Positions 34,753 to 43,819 of a stretch of DNA of 64,000 bases are shown here, piece after piece. This DNA is from Paenibacillus melissococcoides (GTDB lineage Bacteria > Bacillota > Bacilli > Paenibacillales > Paenibacillaceae). Where the stretch lies: the NCBI GenBank assembly GCA_944800085.1, contig CALYLO010000013.1, positions 101,001 to 165,000 of the forward strand. The letters run 5' to 3'. Within the stretch, counting starts at the first letter, position 1, and every line of letters begins with the position of its first letter. Below the pieces are notes generated by a model, which searched no databases, was not told the DNA's origin, and saw nothing but the letters and a program-made list of their open reading frames with translations. The position numbers were made by a program, and so were the translations under genes.

Positions 34753-35531
34753 AGAAATACAGGGATGAGTTCAAGTTAATCTATGAGTTATCTAAAAACG
34801 ACTTTAAAGTAAGGTATGCGGGCTCTTCCCTTGGGATTTTGTGGGGGTTTATTCAACCGCTTATGACAATATTAGTATACTGGTTTGTCTTTGAGGTCGG
34901 GTTTAGATCTGGGCAAAGACCAGATGGAACACCCTTTATTCTTTGGTTAACCTGTGGAATAATTCCGTGGTTTTTCTTTGCCGAGAGTTGGGTTACGTCT
35001 TCAAACAGTTTTCTAGAGTACAGCTATCTTGTTAAGAAAGTTTCATTCCGAATTGGCATATTACCATTAGTAAAGATACTCTCTGCTTTTTATATACATT
35101 TATTTTTTATATGTTTTCTAGTAATTGTTCTTTACGTATATGGTTTTTATCCGGCATTATCGTACTTACAAGTTTTTTATTATCTATTTTGTACAAGCTA
35201 CTTATTATTAGGCTTAGGGTTGGTCTTTTCATCGTTAGTTGTATTTTTAAAGGACTTTATGCAAATATTAGGAATCGCTGTCCAAATAGGTTTCTGGTTA
35301 ATTCCGATAGTATGGTCACCAGAAATATTACCTGATAAGTTTGCAAAGATTTTTAAACTAAATCCGCTCTATTATATTGTTGAGGGGTACCGGGATACAT
35401 TTATTAATCATGTGTGGTTTTGGCATCGGTATAATCAAACATTTTATTTTTGGATCTTGTCTTCCATCATTCTAATTATTGGAATTGCTTTGTTTAGAAA
35501 ACTAAAACCTCACTTTGCGGATGTGTTGTAA
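34731..35531 (+). CDS. ABC transporter permease for polysaccharide export (Wzm/TagG-like)
   Basis: A 266-residue ABC-2 type integral membrane protein with six hydrophobic segments (LGILWGFIQPLMTILVYWFV and ILWLTCGIIPWFFFAESWV are the first two). The motif GSSLGILWGFIQP and the LNPLYYIVEGYRD segment are typical of lipopolysaccharide O-antigen and teichoic acid exporters. Together with the next gene it should flip undecaprenyl-linked glycan across the cytoplasmic membrane. The start codon at 34731 lies inside the end of the epimerase gene, after GAGGAG. AT-rich. Confidence 0.9.
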   Translation: MFVSAKLKKYRDEFKLIYELSKNDFKVRYAGSSLGILWGFIQPLMTILVYWFVFEVGFRSGQRPDGTPFILWLTCGIIPWFFFAESWVTSSNSFLEYSYLVKKVSFRIGILPLVKILSAFYIHLFFICFLVIVLYVYGFYPALSYLQVFYYLFCTSYLLLGLGLVFSSLVVFLKDFMQILGIAVQIGFWLIPIVWSPEILPDKFAKIFKLNPLYYIVEGYRDTFINHVWFWHRYNQTFYFWILSSIILIIGIALFRKLKPHFADVL

Positions 35532-35549
35532 AATTATCAGGAGGATAAT

Positions 35550-36824
35550 ATGGAGAATTATGTGATATATTTGAAAAATATTTTTAAAAAATATAAATTA
35601 TACCACAACCCAGTCGATAGATTAAAGGAATCAATGAGTATTACCGGAAAGTTATATCATAAGGAGTTTTATGCACTCAAAGATGTTTCGTTGTCAGTGA
35701 ACAAAGGTGAAACGTTGGGCATTATAGGTAAAAACGGGTCAGGGAAATCTACTTTGTTGAAAATAATAACAGGTGTCCTTACTCAGACATCGGGGGAAAG
35801 GACGGTACATGGCCAAATTTCTGCATTATTAGAGCTAGGTACAGGGTTTAACCCGGAATATACAGGCATGGAGAATATTTATTTGAATGGAACAATGCGT
35901 GGGTTGTCAAGAGAAGTCATGCAAACAAAAATTGCTGATATAATTGAGTTTGCTGATATTGGGGATTTTATACATCAACCTGTCAAAACTTATTCTAGTG
36001 GTATGTTTGCAAGATTGGCGTTTTCCGTAATGATTAATTTTAAACCTGAAATATTAATTGTAGATGAAGCTCTATCCGTGGGAGATGTATTTTTTCAACA
36101 GAAATGTAATAGGTTTATGAAAGAAGAAATGAGGGATGTCACCAAGCTACTGGTAACTCACGATTTGAGCTCCATTGCAAATATGGCGGATCGGGTAATT
36201 GTCCTCTCAGAGGGTGAAGTGGTCTTTGAAGGAGAACCATTAAAAGGCATAGAGTACTATACCAAAATACTGCATACTGAAACTTTCTCAAGCAAAAAGA
36301 AAGTTGAACAGAAGGAAGAACGTTCAAAAACGGATATGTTACTTTCTGGTGAATGGGTAAGAACAGATGAAGAGTCCTTAGGTGGCGCACAAGAAATAAT
36401 AATAGAAGCCGTACAATTTAAAATAGATGATGAAGAGTATAAAGGATTTGTTACTAAAGGAAACAAACTACAAGTCGAACTTTTAATTTCTTCTCGGAAA
36501 TCGACAGATGAAATGATAGTAGGTTATTTAGTTAATGATAAATTTGGAAATTCGATTTTCGGTGAAAACTCGTATAGTTCTAACCTTTCTGTACCAATTG
36601 TAGAAGAGAACAAGTCGTATGTAGTTGCAATTGAGATTCCTTGGCCAGAAATTCAGGAAAACGATTATTTTATAACCTTTGGAATTGGAGAAGGTTTTCA
36701 TGAAATGCAGCATGTTATTCAATGTTGGGCCCATAACGTCATACAAGTCAAAAATATTACTTTAGGGTCTGTTCACGCATTATTCAATAATAAAATTGAA
36801 AAAATAAGTATGAAAGAAGTCTAA
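35550..36824 (+). CDS. ABC transporter ATP-binding protein with Wzt-type C-terminal domain
   Basis: The 424-residue motor subunit of the exporter. The ATPase domain covers residues 1-245: Walker A GKNGSGKST at 60-68, signature YSSGMFARLAF, Walker B ILIVDEALSVGD. Residues from about 280 to 424 form an additional beta-rich domain (FKIDDEEYKGFVTKGNKLQV, then ENDYFITFGIGEG) of the Wzt_C type. In characterised systems such as E. coli O9a this domain recognises the capping group at the non-reducing end of the finished glycan before export. Its presence here implies that the chain is capped, probably by the methyltransferase encoded next. AGGAGG precedes the ATG. Confidence 0.9.
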   Translation: MENYVIYLKNIFKKYKLYHNPVDRLKESMSITGKLYHKEFYALKDVSLSVNKGETLGIIGKNGSGKSTLLKIITGVLTQTSGERTVHGQISALLELGTGFNPEYTGMENIYLNGTMRGLSREVMQTKIADIIEFADIGDFIHQPVKTYSSGMFARLAFSVMINFKPEILIVDEALSVGDVFFQQKCNRFMKEEMRDVTKLLVTHDLSSIANMADRVIVLSEGEVVFEGEPLKGIEYYTKILHTETFSSKKKVEQKEERSKTDMLLSGEWVRTDEESLGGAQEIIIEAVQFKIDDEEYKGFVTKGNKLQVELLISSRKSTDEMIVGYLVNDKFGNSIFGENSYSSNLSVPIVEENKSYVVAIEIPWPEIQENDYFITFGIGEGFHEMQHVIQCWAHNVIQVKNITLGSVHALFNNKIEKISMKEV

Positions 36825-36837
36825 GGAGAGGTTGTCC

Positions 36838-38124
36838 TTGAATCAATGGGTAATAAGTGAACCGAAATTTGAATCTGATGTGATAAATGCAAAATTGAGG
36901 GTTGCTCCTTGGGAAGGACATCGGAGATTTGCCTACGATTTCATGCGTTATTTGAATCCAGGGAGTGTAGTGGAACTCGGTACTCACTATGGATGTTCCT
37001 TCTTTACTTTCTGTCAAGCTGTGAAAGACTTCGATTTAACAACCAAATTATATGCCATCGACACCTGGGAAGGGGACGAACAGGCAGGTTTTTACGGCGA
37101 GGACGTATATGTTACGGTCACTTCTACTGTAGAAAATATCTTTCCAAATATAGATATAACCTTGTTGCGTAAAACATTCGATGAGGCGTTAAATGACTTC
37201 GAAGATAACTCTATAGAAGTAATTCATATTGATGGATTGCATACATTTGAGGCAGTGTCTCATGATTTTGAGACATGGTTACCCAAGTTGAAAGAGGATG
37301 GAGTAATCATGTTTCATGACGTATTTAGCCCTCTTGGTTACGGATCTAATCAATTCTGGAACGATATAAAAAATAATTATCCTTCGTATGAGTTCAAACA
37401 TAGTTGGGGACTTGGGCTTTTATTTCCGAAAGGGGCTAAAGTGCATGAAGGGTTATTGGACGAAAATATAAATGACAAGATTTTATATTATACGTACAGA
37501 TCATTATATGAATTTGAAGTGATAAAAACACAAGACCTTCAAACAATGGTATTTGAACGAGATAAAGCTATTGCAAGTAATGAAAAACTAATAAAAGAAA
37601 AAGATGAAATTATTAGACAGAATGATATCCTGATTCAGGAACGAGATAAGGCTATTGCAAGTAATGAGAAACTAATAAAAGAAAAAGATGAAATTATAAG
37701 ACAGAATGATGTCATGATTCAGGAACGAGATAAGGCTGTTGCAAGTAATGAGAAACTAATAAAAGAAAAAGATGAAATTATAAGACAGAATGATATTATG
37801 ATTCAGGAACGGGATATTGCATTGGCATCATCTAAAGAAATGATAGAATCAAGAGACGAAGCATTATTAACATCAAAAATGATGATTGATGATAGAGATA
37901 GCGCGTTGGAAGCAACTGAAAAAATGATTCAAGAACGTGATACAATAATTACAACATTGGAAAAACAACTAGCCACTGCAAAAAATAATATATCCATACT
38001 AGAGAAAAAGGTAAAAGAACAAAATGATGGTTTAATAGCAACAAAGAATGAACTAATTCAAAAACAAGAGTTAATCGACTACTACCAGAGCAAAAAAATT
38101 ATCTTAAATTTCAGAAAAAAATAA
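36838..38124 (+). CDS. Methyltransferase with repeat-built C-terminal coiled coil
   Basis: A protein of about 428 residues. Residues 1-225 are a class I methyltransferase (Methyltransf_24-like): VVELGTHYGCSFFTF for SAM binding, IDTWEGDEQAGFYGE, and IHIDGLHTFEAVSHDFETWL followed by VIMFHDVF. From about residue 238 to the end is one long charged coiled coil containing three near-identical 28-residue units (ERDKAIASNEKLIKEKDEI then IRQNDI-IQ) and a degenerate fourth. By analogy with WbdD, where methylation caps the O-polysaccharide and a coiled coil sets chain length, this may be the terminating enzyme and ruler of the exported glycan. The start is TTG 36838 after AAGGAG (TTG 36832 possible). 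Substrate inferred. Confidence 0.82.
   Translation: MNQWVISEPKFESDVINAKLRVAPWEGHRRFAYDFMRYLNPGSVVELGTHYGCSFFTFCQAVKDFDLTTKLYAIDTWEGDEQAGFYGEDVYVTVTSTVENIFPNIDITLLRKTFDEALNDFEDNSIEVIHIDGLHTFEAVSHDFETWLPKLKEDGVIMFHDVFSPLGYGSNQFWNDIKNNYPSYEFKHSWGLGLLFPKGAKVHEGLLDENINDKILYYTYRSLYEFEVIKTQDLQTMVFERDKAIASNEKLIKEKDEIIRQNDILIQERDKAIASNEKLIKEKDEIIRQNDVMIQERDKAVASNEKLIKEKDEIIRQNDIMIQERDIALASSKEMIESRDEALLTSKMMIDDRDSALEATEKMIQERDTIITTLEKQLATAKNNISILEKKVKEQNDGLIATKNELIQKQELIDYYQSKKIILNFRKK
37555..37830 (+). repeat. 84-bp in-gene tandem repeats (coiled-coil ruler region)
   Basis: Units begin at 37555, 37639 and 37723, each 84 bases and differing at only a few positions. A degenerate fourth starts at 37807. 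Each unit encodes 28 residues, four heptads, so gain or loss of a unit keeps both the reading frame and the coiled-coil register. Confidence 0.9.
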
Positions 38125-38139
38125 TTTGAGGAGAACTTA

Positions 38140-40428
38140 ATGAAGGATTTACTTCAATATATTCAGGAGCAGAAAAAGAAAATCGTTCTTTTTGATATAT
38201 TTGACACGATTTTATTAAGAAGTGTAGAGCCGGAGTATACGAAGAAAATATGGGCGAAACGTTTTAGTATACAACTCGGAGATCACATACCATATGATCG
38301 TTTATATATGATCCGAAATGAAATAGAGATGGAGATATGTCAAATTAATGCTGATAATGGGGATGATCAAGAGTTTCATTTTGATGATTTTATAAAGGTT
38401 CTTTACCAGAAATTATTAGACAATAATTTAATTACTAGTAATTATGAATACTCAACTTTTGCAAGAGAATGTAAAGAAACGGAATTAGAAGTTGAAAAGG
38501 CGGTTCAGTTTGTCGATAAAGAATGGATTGAGGTTGTATCTGAATTGAAAAGGAAAGGGATACGCGTCGTGTGTGTATCCGATTTTTATTTAAGTAAAAG
38601 CATGTTGAGGGATTTGTTTGATTACCATAATATTAGTTCCTATGTGGACGATATATTTGTATCAAGTGAATTTAAACGTACTAAAAGAACGGGTAGATTA
38701 TTTGACGTTGTAATAAATGAATTAAAGCTAGTTAAAACAGATATTATTATGGTTGGCGATAATAAACACTCTGATTTTAATATGCCCAAACATAAGGGGA
38801 TCGATGCGTATTTATTAGATAGAGAGGAACAAAGGCATTTTTATGAGAAGTTTAAACGGACTTATGAGAATGATATATCATACTTTCAAGGGATCCGTTC
38901 TATAGCGGAAAGTATGAGAAAAACCCAAAAACAGTGCTTTCACGAGATAACCTTCTCATTATACTTATATATTGAACTCCTGCATAAACAACTTATAATG
39001 CAGAAGGCTAAAAATGTATTTTTCTTAGCCAGAGAAGGAGAGTTTCTTTTAAAACTATTTAATGAATATCAAAAGAAACAAGGCTATATTGATATACAAC
39101 ATATCCGTCCCCATTATATAAAAGTATCCCGTAAATCAACTTTTTTGCCTTCGTTAAAAAAAATTGATGAAGAAAAGTTTGATATATTGTTTCGTCAATA
39201 TCGGAATATATCAATTAGAGACTTTTTAGCTAGTATTAACTTTGATCAAGAAGAGATAGAAAGAATAACGTTGAGACTAAACATAGATTCAGATCATAAA
39301 GAAAGAGATTTGCCTACTAGTGAGGCATTTAATATGCTACTGTGCGACTCTGAGTTCAGAAATGTCTATGAAGACAAGCGCTCTAAACAAAAAGACCTAT
39401 TCCTGAAGTACTTAATGCAATACGGTGTTAAGTTCGAAAATGAAGGTGTTCATCTTGTTGATGTGGGGTGGAAAGGTACAATTCAAGATAACATTTATCG
39501 GATTTTAGGCGAGAAAGTTCTAGTTGCTGGATACTATTTGGGATTGATTAGCACTGGAGACATGAAAGATAACAACAAAAAGCAAGGGATTTTGTTCTCA
39601 TCCATTCCATATAAATCACCATTTTATGATGTTCATAATGAAAACAGAGCATTGTATGAAGTGATTTTAGGCGCTTCACATGGAAGTGCAAATCAATATA
39701 TCGAAAAAAATGGAGTAGTGGATGTGGAAACGATTCAGACAGATAAAGAAAAGCAATTATTCGAACAAATAATATCACCACTTCAAGATGACATTTATCA
39801 ATATTTCTGTAAGCTTTGCGAGTTGTTTTGCAAAAAAAGCATTAAAGTCGAAAAGTTTGCGTCGGATTTTGCAAAGATACATGCAAGGATGGTTTTTTTT
39901 CCGACGAACAAGGAAATCAACTTCTTTAATGGACTCTACCACTACGAGAATTTCGGGGTTTTTGAATATAGTACATTTAAAATCCAAAATAAATTTAATT
40001 TAGGTAGAACACTTCGCAATTCACTAGCTATGTTGAGGAACCCTCGAGCGATCCTTAATAAAGGTTTCTGGGCCCCAATAACGTTAAAAAATGAAGGATT
40101 GGGTTATCTTGTGAAATTGTATGGTTGGTACAAGTATAACCGTTCTTTTTCTAAGAAATATCAAAGCCATAAGGATGCTATGACATCAAGAAATTCATCT
40201 ATTCAAGTAGAGCAACTCAATCAATTAAAGGTAACCATACAAGAACAAAAAGATGCTATCCAGAAAATGACCCGAATGATTGATGATCGTGATGAAGCGA
40301 TAAAAAGTATGACAAAAATGATTGATGACCGTGATGAGGCAATAAAGAGTATGACAAAAATGATTGATGACCGTGATGAAGTTATTCGCCAACTATCGCT
40401 CCAATTAGAGTCGAATAAAAATAAATGA
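38140..40428 (+). CDS. HAD-superfamily protein with large unknown domain and coiled-coil tail
   Basis: A 762-residue protein. The N-terminal 240 residues form a HAD domain like those found in capsule and O-antigen clusters: VLFDIFDTILLR (Asp19, Asp22), VVCVSDFYLSKSML and IIMVGDNKHSDFNMPKHKG. The following 400 residues, including FFLAREGEFLLKLFNEYQ and VHLVDVGWKGTIQDNIYRIL, belong to a domain commonly attached to such HAD proteins and have no function I know. The C-terminus (about 690-762) is a coiled coil with three 14-residue repeats, MIDDRDEAIKSMTK. The neighbouring methyltransferase tail contains MIDDRDSALEATEKMIQERD, so both may assemble through related coils. Possible roles are glycan phosphate modification or scaffolding. 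GAGGAG precedes the ATG. Confidence 0.7.
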   Translation: MKDLLQYIQEQKKKIVLFDIFDTILLRSVEPEYTKKIWAKRFSIQLGDHIPYDRLYMIRNEIEMEICQINADNGDDQEFHFDDFIKVLYQKLLDNNLITSNYEYSTFARECKETELEVEKAVQFVDKEWIEVVSELKRKGIRVVCVSDFYLSKSMLRDLFDYHNISSYVDDIFVSSEFKRTKRTGRLFDVVINELKLVKTDIIMVGDNKHSDFNMPKHKGIDAYLLDREEQRHFYEKFKRTYENDISYFQGIRSIAESMRKTQKQCFHEITFSLYLYIELLHKQLIMQKAKNVFFLAREGEFLLKLFNEYQKKQGYIDIQHIRPHYIKVSRKSTFLPSLKKIDEEKFDILFRQYRNISIRDFLASINFDQEEIERITLRLNIDSDHKERDLPTSEAFNMLLCDSEFRNVYEDKRSKQKDLFLKYLMQYGVKFENEGVHLVDVGWKGTIQDNIYRILGEKVLVAGYYLGLISTGDMKDNNKKQGILFSSIPYKSPFYDVHNENRALYEVILGASHGSANQYIEKNGVVDVETIQTDKEKQLFEQIISPLQDDIYQYFCKLCELFCKKSIKVEKFASDFAKIHARMVFFPTNKEINFFNGLYHYENFGVFEYSTFKIQNKFNLGRTLRNSLAMLRNPRAILNKGFWAPITLKNEGLGYLVKLYGWYKYNRSFSKKYQSHKDAMTSRNSSIQVEQLNQLKVTIQEQKDAIQKMTRMIDDRDEAIKSMTKMIDDRDEAIKSMTKMIDDRDEVIRQLSLQLESNKNK
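40276..40383 (+). repeat. 42-bp in-gene tandem repeats in the HAD protein tail
   Basis: Units start at 40276, 40318 and 40360; the last is truncated after about 24 bases. Each full unit encodes 14 residues (two heptads), MIDDRDEAIKSMTK. Confidence 0.88.
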
Positions 40429-40444
40429 GATCTGAGGTATGAGA

Positions 40445-41662
40445 ATGAAATGGGCAATGCTATTGGGTTCCCCTGATATTAGCGGGGGAACTTACGTTAT
40501 TTTTGAACATGCAATCCGTGCAAAACGAAGAGGCATAGATGTAACACTTGTGACAGAAGAACCTGTAGATATGGAGAGGCTTCACTGGCATCCCGAAGCT
40601 ACAGAATTAAGCTGGAGGACATATAGTGAAGCAAGTGAAGATTTGTTTGATATTTGTATCGCAACTTGGTGGAGAACAGTATATGAGCTGCATCGGGTAC
40701 AAGCAAAAACGTATGCATATTTTGTGCAATCAATCGAATCCAGATTTTATAGCGAATCAGAAAAGCCACTAAGACAACTTGTAGAGTCTACGTATGCCTT
40801 ACCCTTACACATTATAACAGAAGCAAAGTGGATTAAAGATTATTTAAAAGAACATTTTAATAAGGAAGCTTATCTCGTGTTGAACGGCATCAGGAAGGAT
40901 ATTTATTTCGAAGATGGAGAAAAACACGCTGATCGGAAAAAAGATAAGCTGCGAGTGTTAGTTGAGGGGCCAATTGATGTAGATTTTAAAAATGTTCCCA
41001 AAACCATTGAATTATGTAAACAGTCAAATGCTGATGAGATTTGGTTGTTGACATCTAGTCCCATAACTTCCTACCCTGGGGTAGATAGAGTATTCTCAAG
41101 AGTACCAATATTTAAGACGCCGGAAATATACAGATCATGTGACGTGATTATTAAATTAAGTTATGTTGAGGGGATGTTCGGCCCGCCGTTAGAGATGTTT
41201 CATTGTGGAGGGACATCTATTACATATGACGTAACCGGTCATGATGAATATATCGTTGATGGGCAGAATGGCATTGTCATAGCTTGTGATAATGATACAG
41301 AAGTAGTAAAGAGTATCAATGAATTAAAAGAAGATAGAATTTACTTAAATCAGTTGCTAACGAATGCGAAGAAAACTGCATCAGAGTGGCCGAGTTGGGA
41401 AGAATCGTCGAGTCAATTCCAAACAGCCATAATAAACATTATAAATAATGATAGGCATATCAGCAATATTGAAGTGAAAAATTATAGTAATTTTATGTTT
41501 GGGTGGTATATAATAGCAGAAAATTATAAAAATGATAAAAGCAGAAGAGTATCATCAACTATGCTCCCTAAAATAAAGTCCATTCTTAAAAGAAGAAGTC
41601 CAAGATTATTTGATTTATTGAGAAAAACTAAGTTTTATCTTATTACTAAAAAACATAAATAA
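40445..41662 (+). CDS. Glycosyltransferase (GT-B fold, GT4-like)
   Basis: A protein of about 405 residues with two Rossmann-like halves. SPDISGGTYVIFEHAIRAKR near the N-terminus has the glycine-rich acceptor-side loop. LRVLVEGPIDVDFKN opens the second half. VEGMFGPPLEMFHCGGTSIT then YDVTGHDEYI near residues 240-275 is the donor-site E-x7-E-like region with a conserved small/Gly segment. It should add one sugar to the lipid-linked glycan in the cytoplasm; donor and linkage cannot be read from sequence. I chose ATG 40445 because GAGG is only 1 base before ATG 40439. The gene is AT-rich and is the last intact gene before the mobile-element block. Confidence 0.82.
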   Translation: MKWAMLLGSPDISGGTYVIFEHAIRAKRRGIDVTLVTEEPVDMERLHWHPEATELSWRTYSEASEDLFDICIATWWRTVYELHRVQAKTYAYFVQSIESRFYSESEKPLRQLVESTYALPLHIITEAKWIKDYLKEHFNKEAYLVLNGIRKDIYFEDGEKHADRKKDKLRVLVEGPIDVDFKNVPKTIELCKQSNADEIWLLTSSPITSYPGVDRVFSRVPIFKTPEIYRSCDVIIKLSYVEGMFGPPLEMFHCGGTSITYDVTGHDEYIVDGQNGIVIACDNDTEVVKSINELKEDRIYLNQLLTNAKKTASEWPSWEESSSQFQTAIINIINNDRHISNIEVKNYSNFMFGWYIIAENYKNDKSRRVSSTMLPKIKSILKRRSPRLFDLLRKTKFYLITKKHK

Positions 41663-41682
41663 CTTATAGGGGTATTGTAGAA

Positions 41683-42294
41683 ATGAACTACAAAAAGTAT
41701 GCAGGATATATTTTTGTTACTTATTAACTTTATTTATCGCTCATCATTTTTTCCCTAATATCGAAAGAAACCGCTTAATTGGATTTGTTTTATACTGTTG
41801 TTCGGAACTTTATTTGGTCTGTTAGTAATAAGAATATAATCAAACTTAGTTACAATAATAGCGAGCACGCTAAAAAATACAAAATAGTGTGCATCATTTA
41901 GTACAATATTTGTTTTGATGTTACCATATAATAATTCACAATTTGTAACACTTAGTATTAATTCACTAACTGATGAAAACAGCCAGTCCAATGGAGTTGA
42001 AGCATGGATAAAAGAGTTGGCGGTTGATGGTAAAGTCATTGATTTAAAAACGTTACAATATGAAGGTCAATAGGAAGTTATCCATGGAAGTACTGTGAGC
42101 CATGATGGAAGCAAAGCAGTAGCCACATGGGAAGGATTAGTGAAAAGAGCTTTGAAATCAAGTTAGGGAATCATCCGTACTCCGGGTTAGCTGAAGTCAA
42201 GATAAATGACAATATAGAGAGGGTAGATTTATATTCACCCGAAGACAAAATAAAAACAATTACACACCATAATCAAAGAGTTGAGTCCGTATAA
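41683..42294 (+). pseudogene. Decayed membrane-protein gene
   Basis: Several short frames line up as one broken gene. MNYKKYAGYIFVTY starts at 41683 with a stop soon after. Another frame reads ILLFGTLFGLLVIRI, a membrane segment. A longer stretch reads SLTDENSQSNGVEAWIKELA, then DGKVIDLKTLQYEGQ and a TAG where Trp is likely, then VIHGSTVSHDGSKAVATWEG. After a frameshift it resumes as FEIKLGNHPYSGLAEVKIND and runs to 42294. This looks like a polytopic protein with a soluble C-terminal domain, perhaps a glycan flippase, polymerase or membrane glycosyltransferase. The last few codons lie in the left end of the IS256-type element. Family not recognised. Confidence 0.5.
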
Positions 42295-43665
42295 TTGTGT
42301 AAAATAGCTTCTTCCAATAAATGAAGAGAGCCATGTTCAAACCCCTCAAGTAGAATGTAGTTGCTGGCACAACAAACTAATGAGGTGGATTTGAAAATGG
42401 CTCAATATCAGATTAACGTAGATTCGAATATTTTGCAGCAATTATTTATTAGAGATCGTAAAGATGCGGGTGTAGCCAAGCTGCTGGAATCCGTATTGAA
42501 TCAAGTCTTACAAGCGCAGGTGACCGAACAGTTGGATGCAGAACGTTATGAGCGAGCAGAGGAGCGCAAGGGATATCGGAATGGGACATACCCGCTTAAG
42601 CTCACAACACGTGTAGGCACGCTTACGCTTCATATTCCACGTATCCGGGATGGCAAGTTCTCTACGAATTTATTTGCCCGATACCAACGAAGCGAGCAAG
42701 CTTTTGTATTAGCCTTAATGGAGATGGTTGTCAATGGTGTCTCTACTCGCAAGGTGTCGCAGATTACCGAGGAACTGTGTGGCGCCGAATTCTCAAAGTC
42801 TACGGTGAGCGAGTTATGTAAGAAGCTTGATCCCATCGTACAAGCTTGGAGCCATCGTCCACTTGGTGACAGCCCATTTCCATTTGTGCTAGTAGACGCC
42901 ATGTACTTGAAGGTACGTGAAGACGGTCGTGTACGCTCTCGTGGACTGTTGATCGCAACAGGAGTCAATACCGACGGAACACGAGAAGTGCTTGGGCACA
43001 TGCTCGGCGATTCGGAATCGGAAGAGACGTGGGGGGCCTTCTTCCAGGAACTGAAGCAGCGTGGGTTACGGGGCGTGGATTACATCGTTTCTGACCAGCA
43101 TGGCGGGCTTGTGCGTGCGATCCGTCAGCATTTTCAGGGGGTTACATGGCAGCGATGCCAGACGCACTTTATTCGTAATGTGCTGGACGCAACACCGAAA
43201 AGTCTCAAGGAAGATGTGCACCGTGCCATCCGAGGCATTTTAGATGCTCCGGACTTGGAGACAGCTCGGCTATTGCTGGATAAAACGTTAGAGACATACA
43301 GTGAGAAAGCGGAGCGAGCGATGCGTATACTGGAGCAAGGTTTCGACGATGCTACGGCGGTAATGTCGATTCCAGAGAAGTACCGAAAACGTCTGCGTAC
43401 GACAAACAGCCAAGAGCGTTTAAACGAGGAAGAACGGCGTCGTGAGCGTGTGATTCGTATCTTTCCAAACCGCGATTCTGCATACCGATTACTTGGTGCT
43501 TTGCTAATGGAGATAGATGAAAAGTGGAGCAATGGCCGAAAGTATCTGGATATGACGGATTATTTGGAATGGCGCAAAACACATGCTAAGACTTCTTCCA
43601 AGGTTGTACGGTTAAGCTAGAGCAACGAATTTTGCTTGAGGGAATTTACACATAATTTTGGACTT
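42283..43665 (+). mobile_element. IS256-type insertion sequence
   Basis: A roughly 1.38-kb element. The left end GAGTCCGTATAATTGTGTAAA resembles the complement of the right end AAGTCCAAAATTATGTGTAAA, an imperfect inverted repeat of about 20 bases. One intact transposase gene lies inside. I could not find the 8-base target duplication expected for the family, so one end may have been rearranged after insertion. Confidence 0.75.
42397..43620 (+). CDS. IS256 family (mutator-type) transposase
   Basis: A 407-residue mutator-type DDE transposase, uninterrupted. Family blocks are EERKGYRNGTYPLKLTTRVG with TLTLHIPRIRDG, VDAMYLKVREDGRVRS (first Asp), VDYIVSDQHGGLVRAI (second Asp), WQRCQTHFIRNVL with the C-x2-H motif, and TTNSQERLNEEERRR (catalytic Glu). 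The ATG at 42397 has AGGTGG upstream; an in-frame TTG at 42361 would extend it by 12 residues. Confidence 0.93.
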   Translation: MAQYQINVDSNILQQLFIRDRKDAGVAKLLESVLNQVLQAQVTEQLDAERYERAEERKGYRNGTYPLKLTTRVGTLTLHIPRIRDGKFSTNLFARYQRSEQAFVLALMEMVVNGVSTRKVSQITEELCGAEFSKSTVSELCKKLDPIVQAWSHRPLGDSPFPFVLVDAMYLKVREDGRVRSRGLLIATGVNTDGTREVLGHMLGDSESEETWGAFFQELKQRGLRGVDYIVSDQHGGLVRAIRQHFQGVTWQRCQTHFIRNVLDATPKSLKEDVHRAIRGILDAPDLETARLLLDKTLETYSEKAERAMRILEQGFDDATAVMSIPEKYRKRLRTTNSQERLNEEERRRERVIRIFPNRDSAYRLLGALLMEIDEKWSNGRKYLDMTDYLEWRKTHAKTSSKVVRLS

Positions 43666-43819
43666 GACCGGTATTAAAAATAGAAGATCGAAATAATTAG
43701 GGCTTGCTGAACAATCATTTTTCTAAGGTTTTACAAGGATTTCTGGACTCTAACTCGAAATAAAATGCAAGGAAAATGCGAATTTCTTGCAAAAAATCGT
43801 ACACGTGGAGTGAACCAAC

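Noticed and set aside
37555-37830. CRISPR-like or intergenic repeat interpretation of the 84-bp units
   Set aside because: The units lie wholly inside an open reading frame, keep the heptad register and encode a coiled coil.
33690-43665. Prophage remnant to explain the AT-rich block
   Set aside because: No integrase, capsid, portal, terminase or lysis genes occur. All recognisable genes belong to glycan export and modification or to IS elements.
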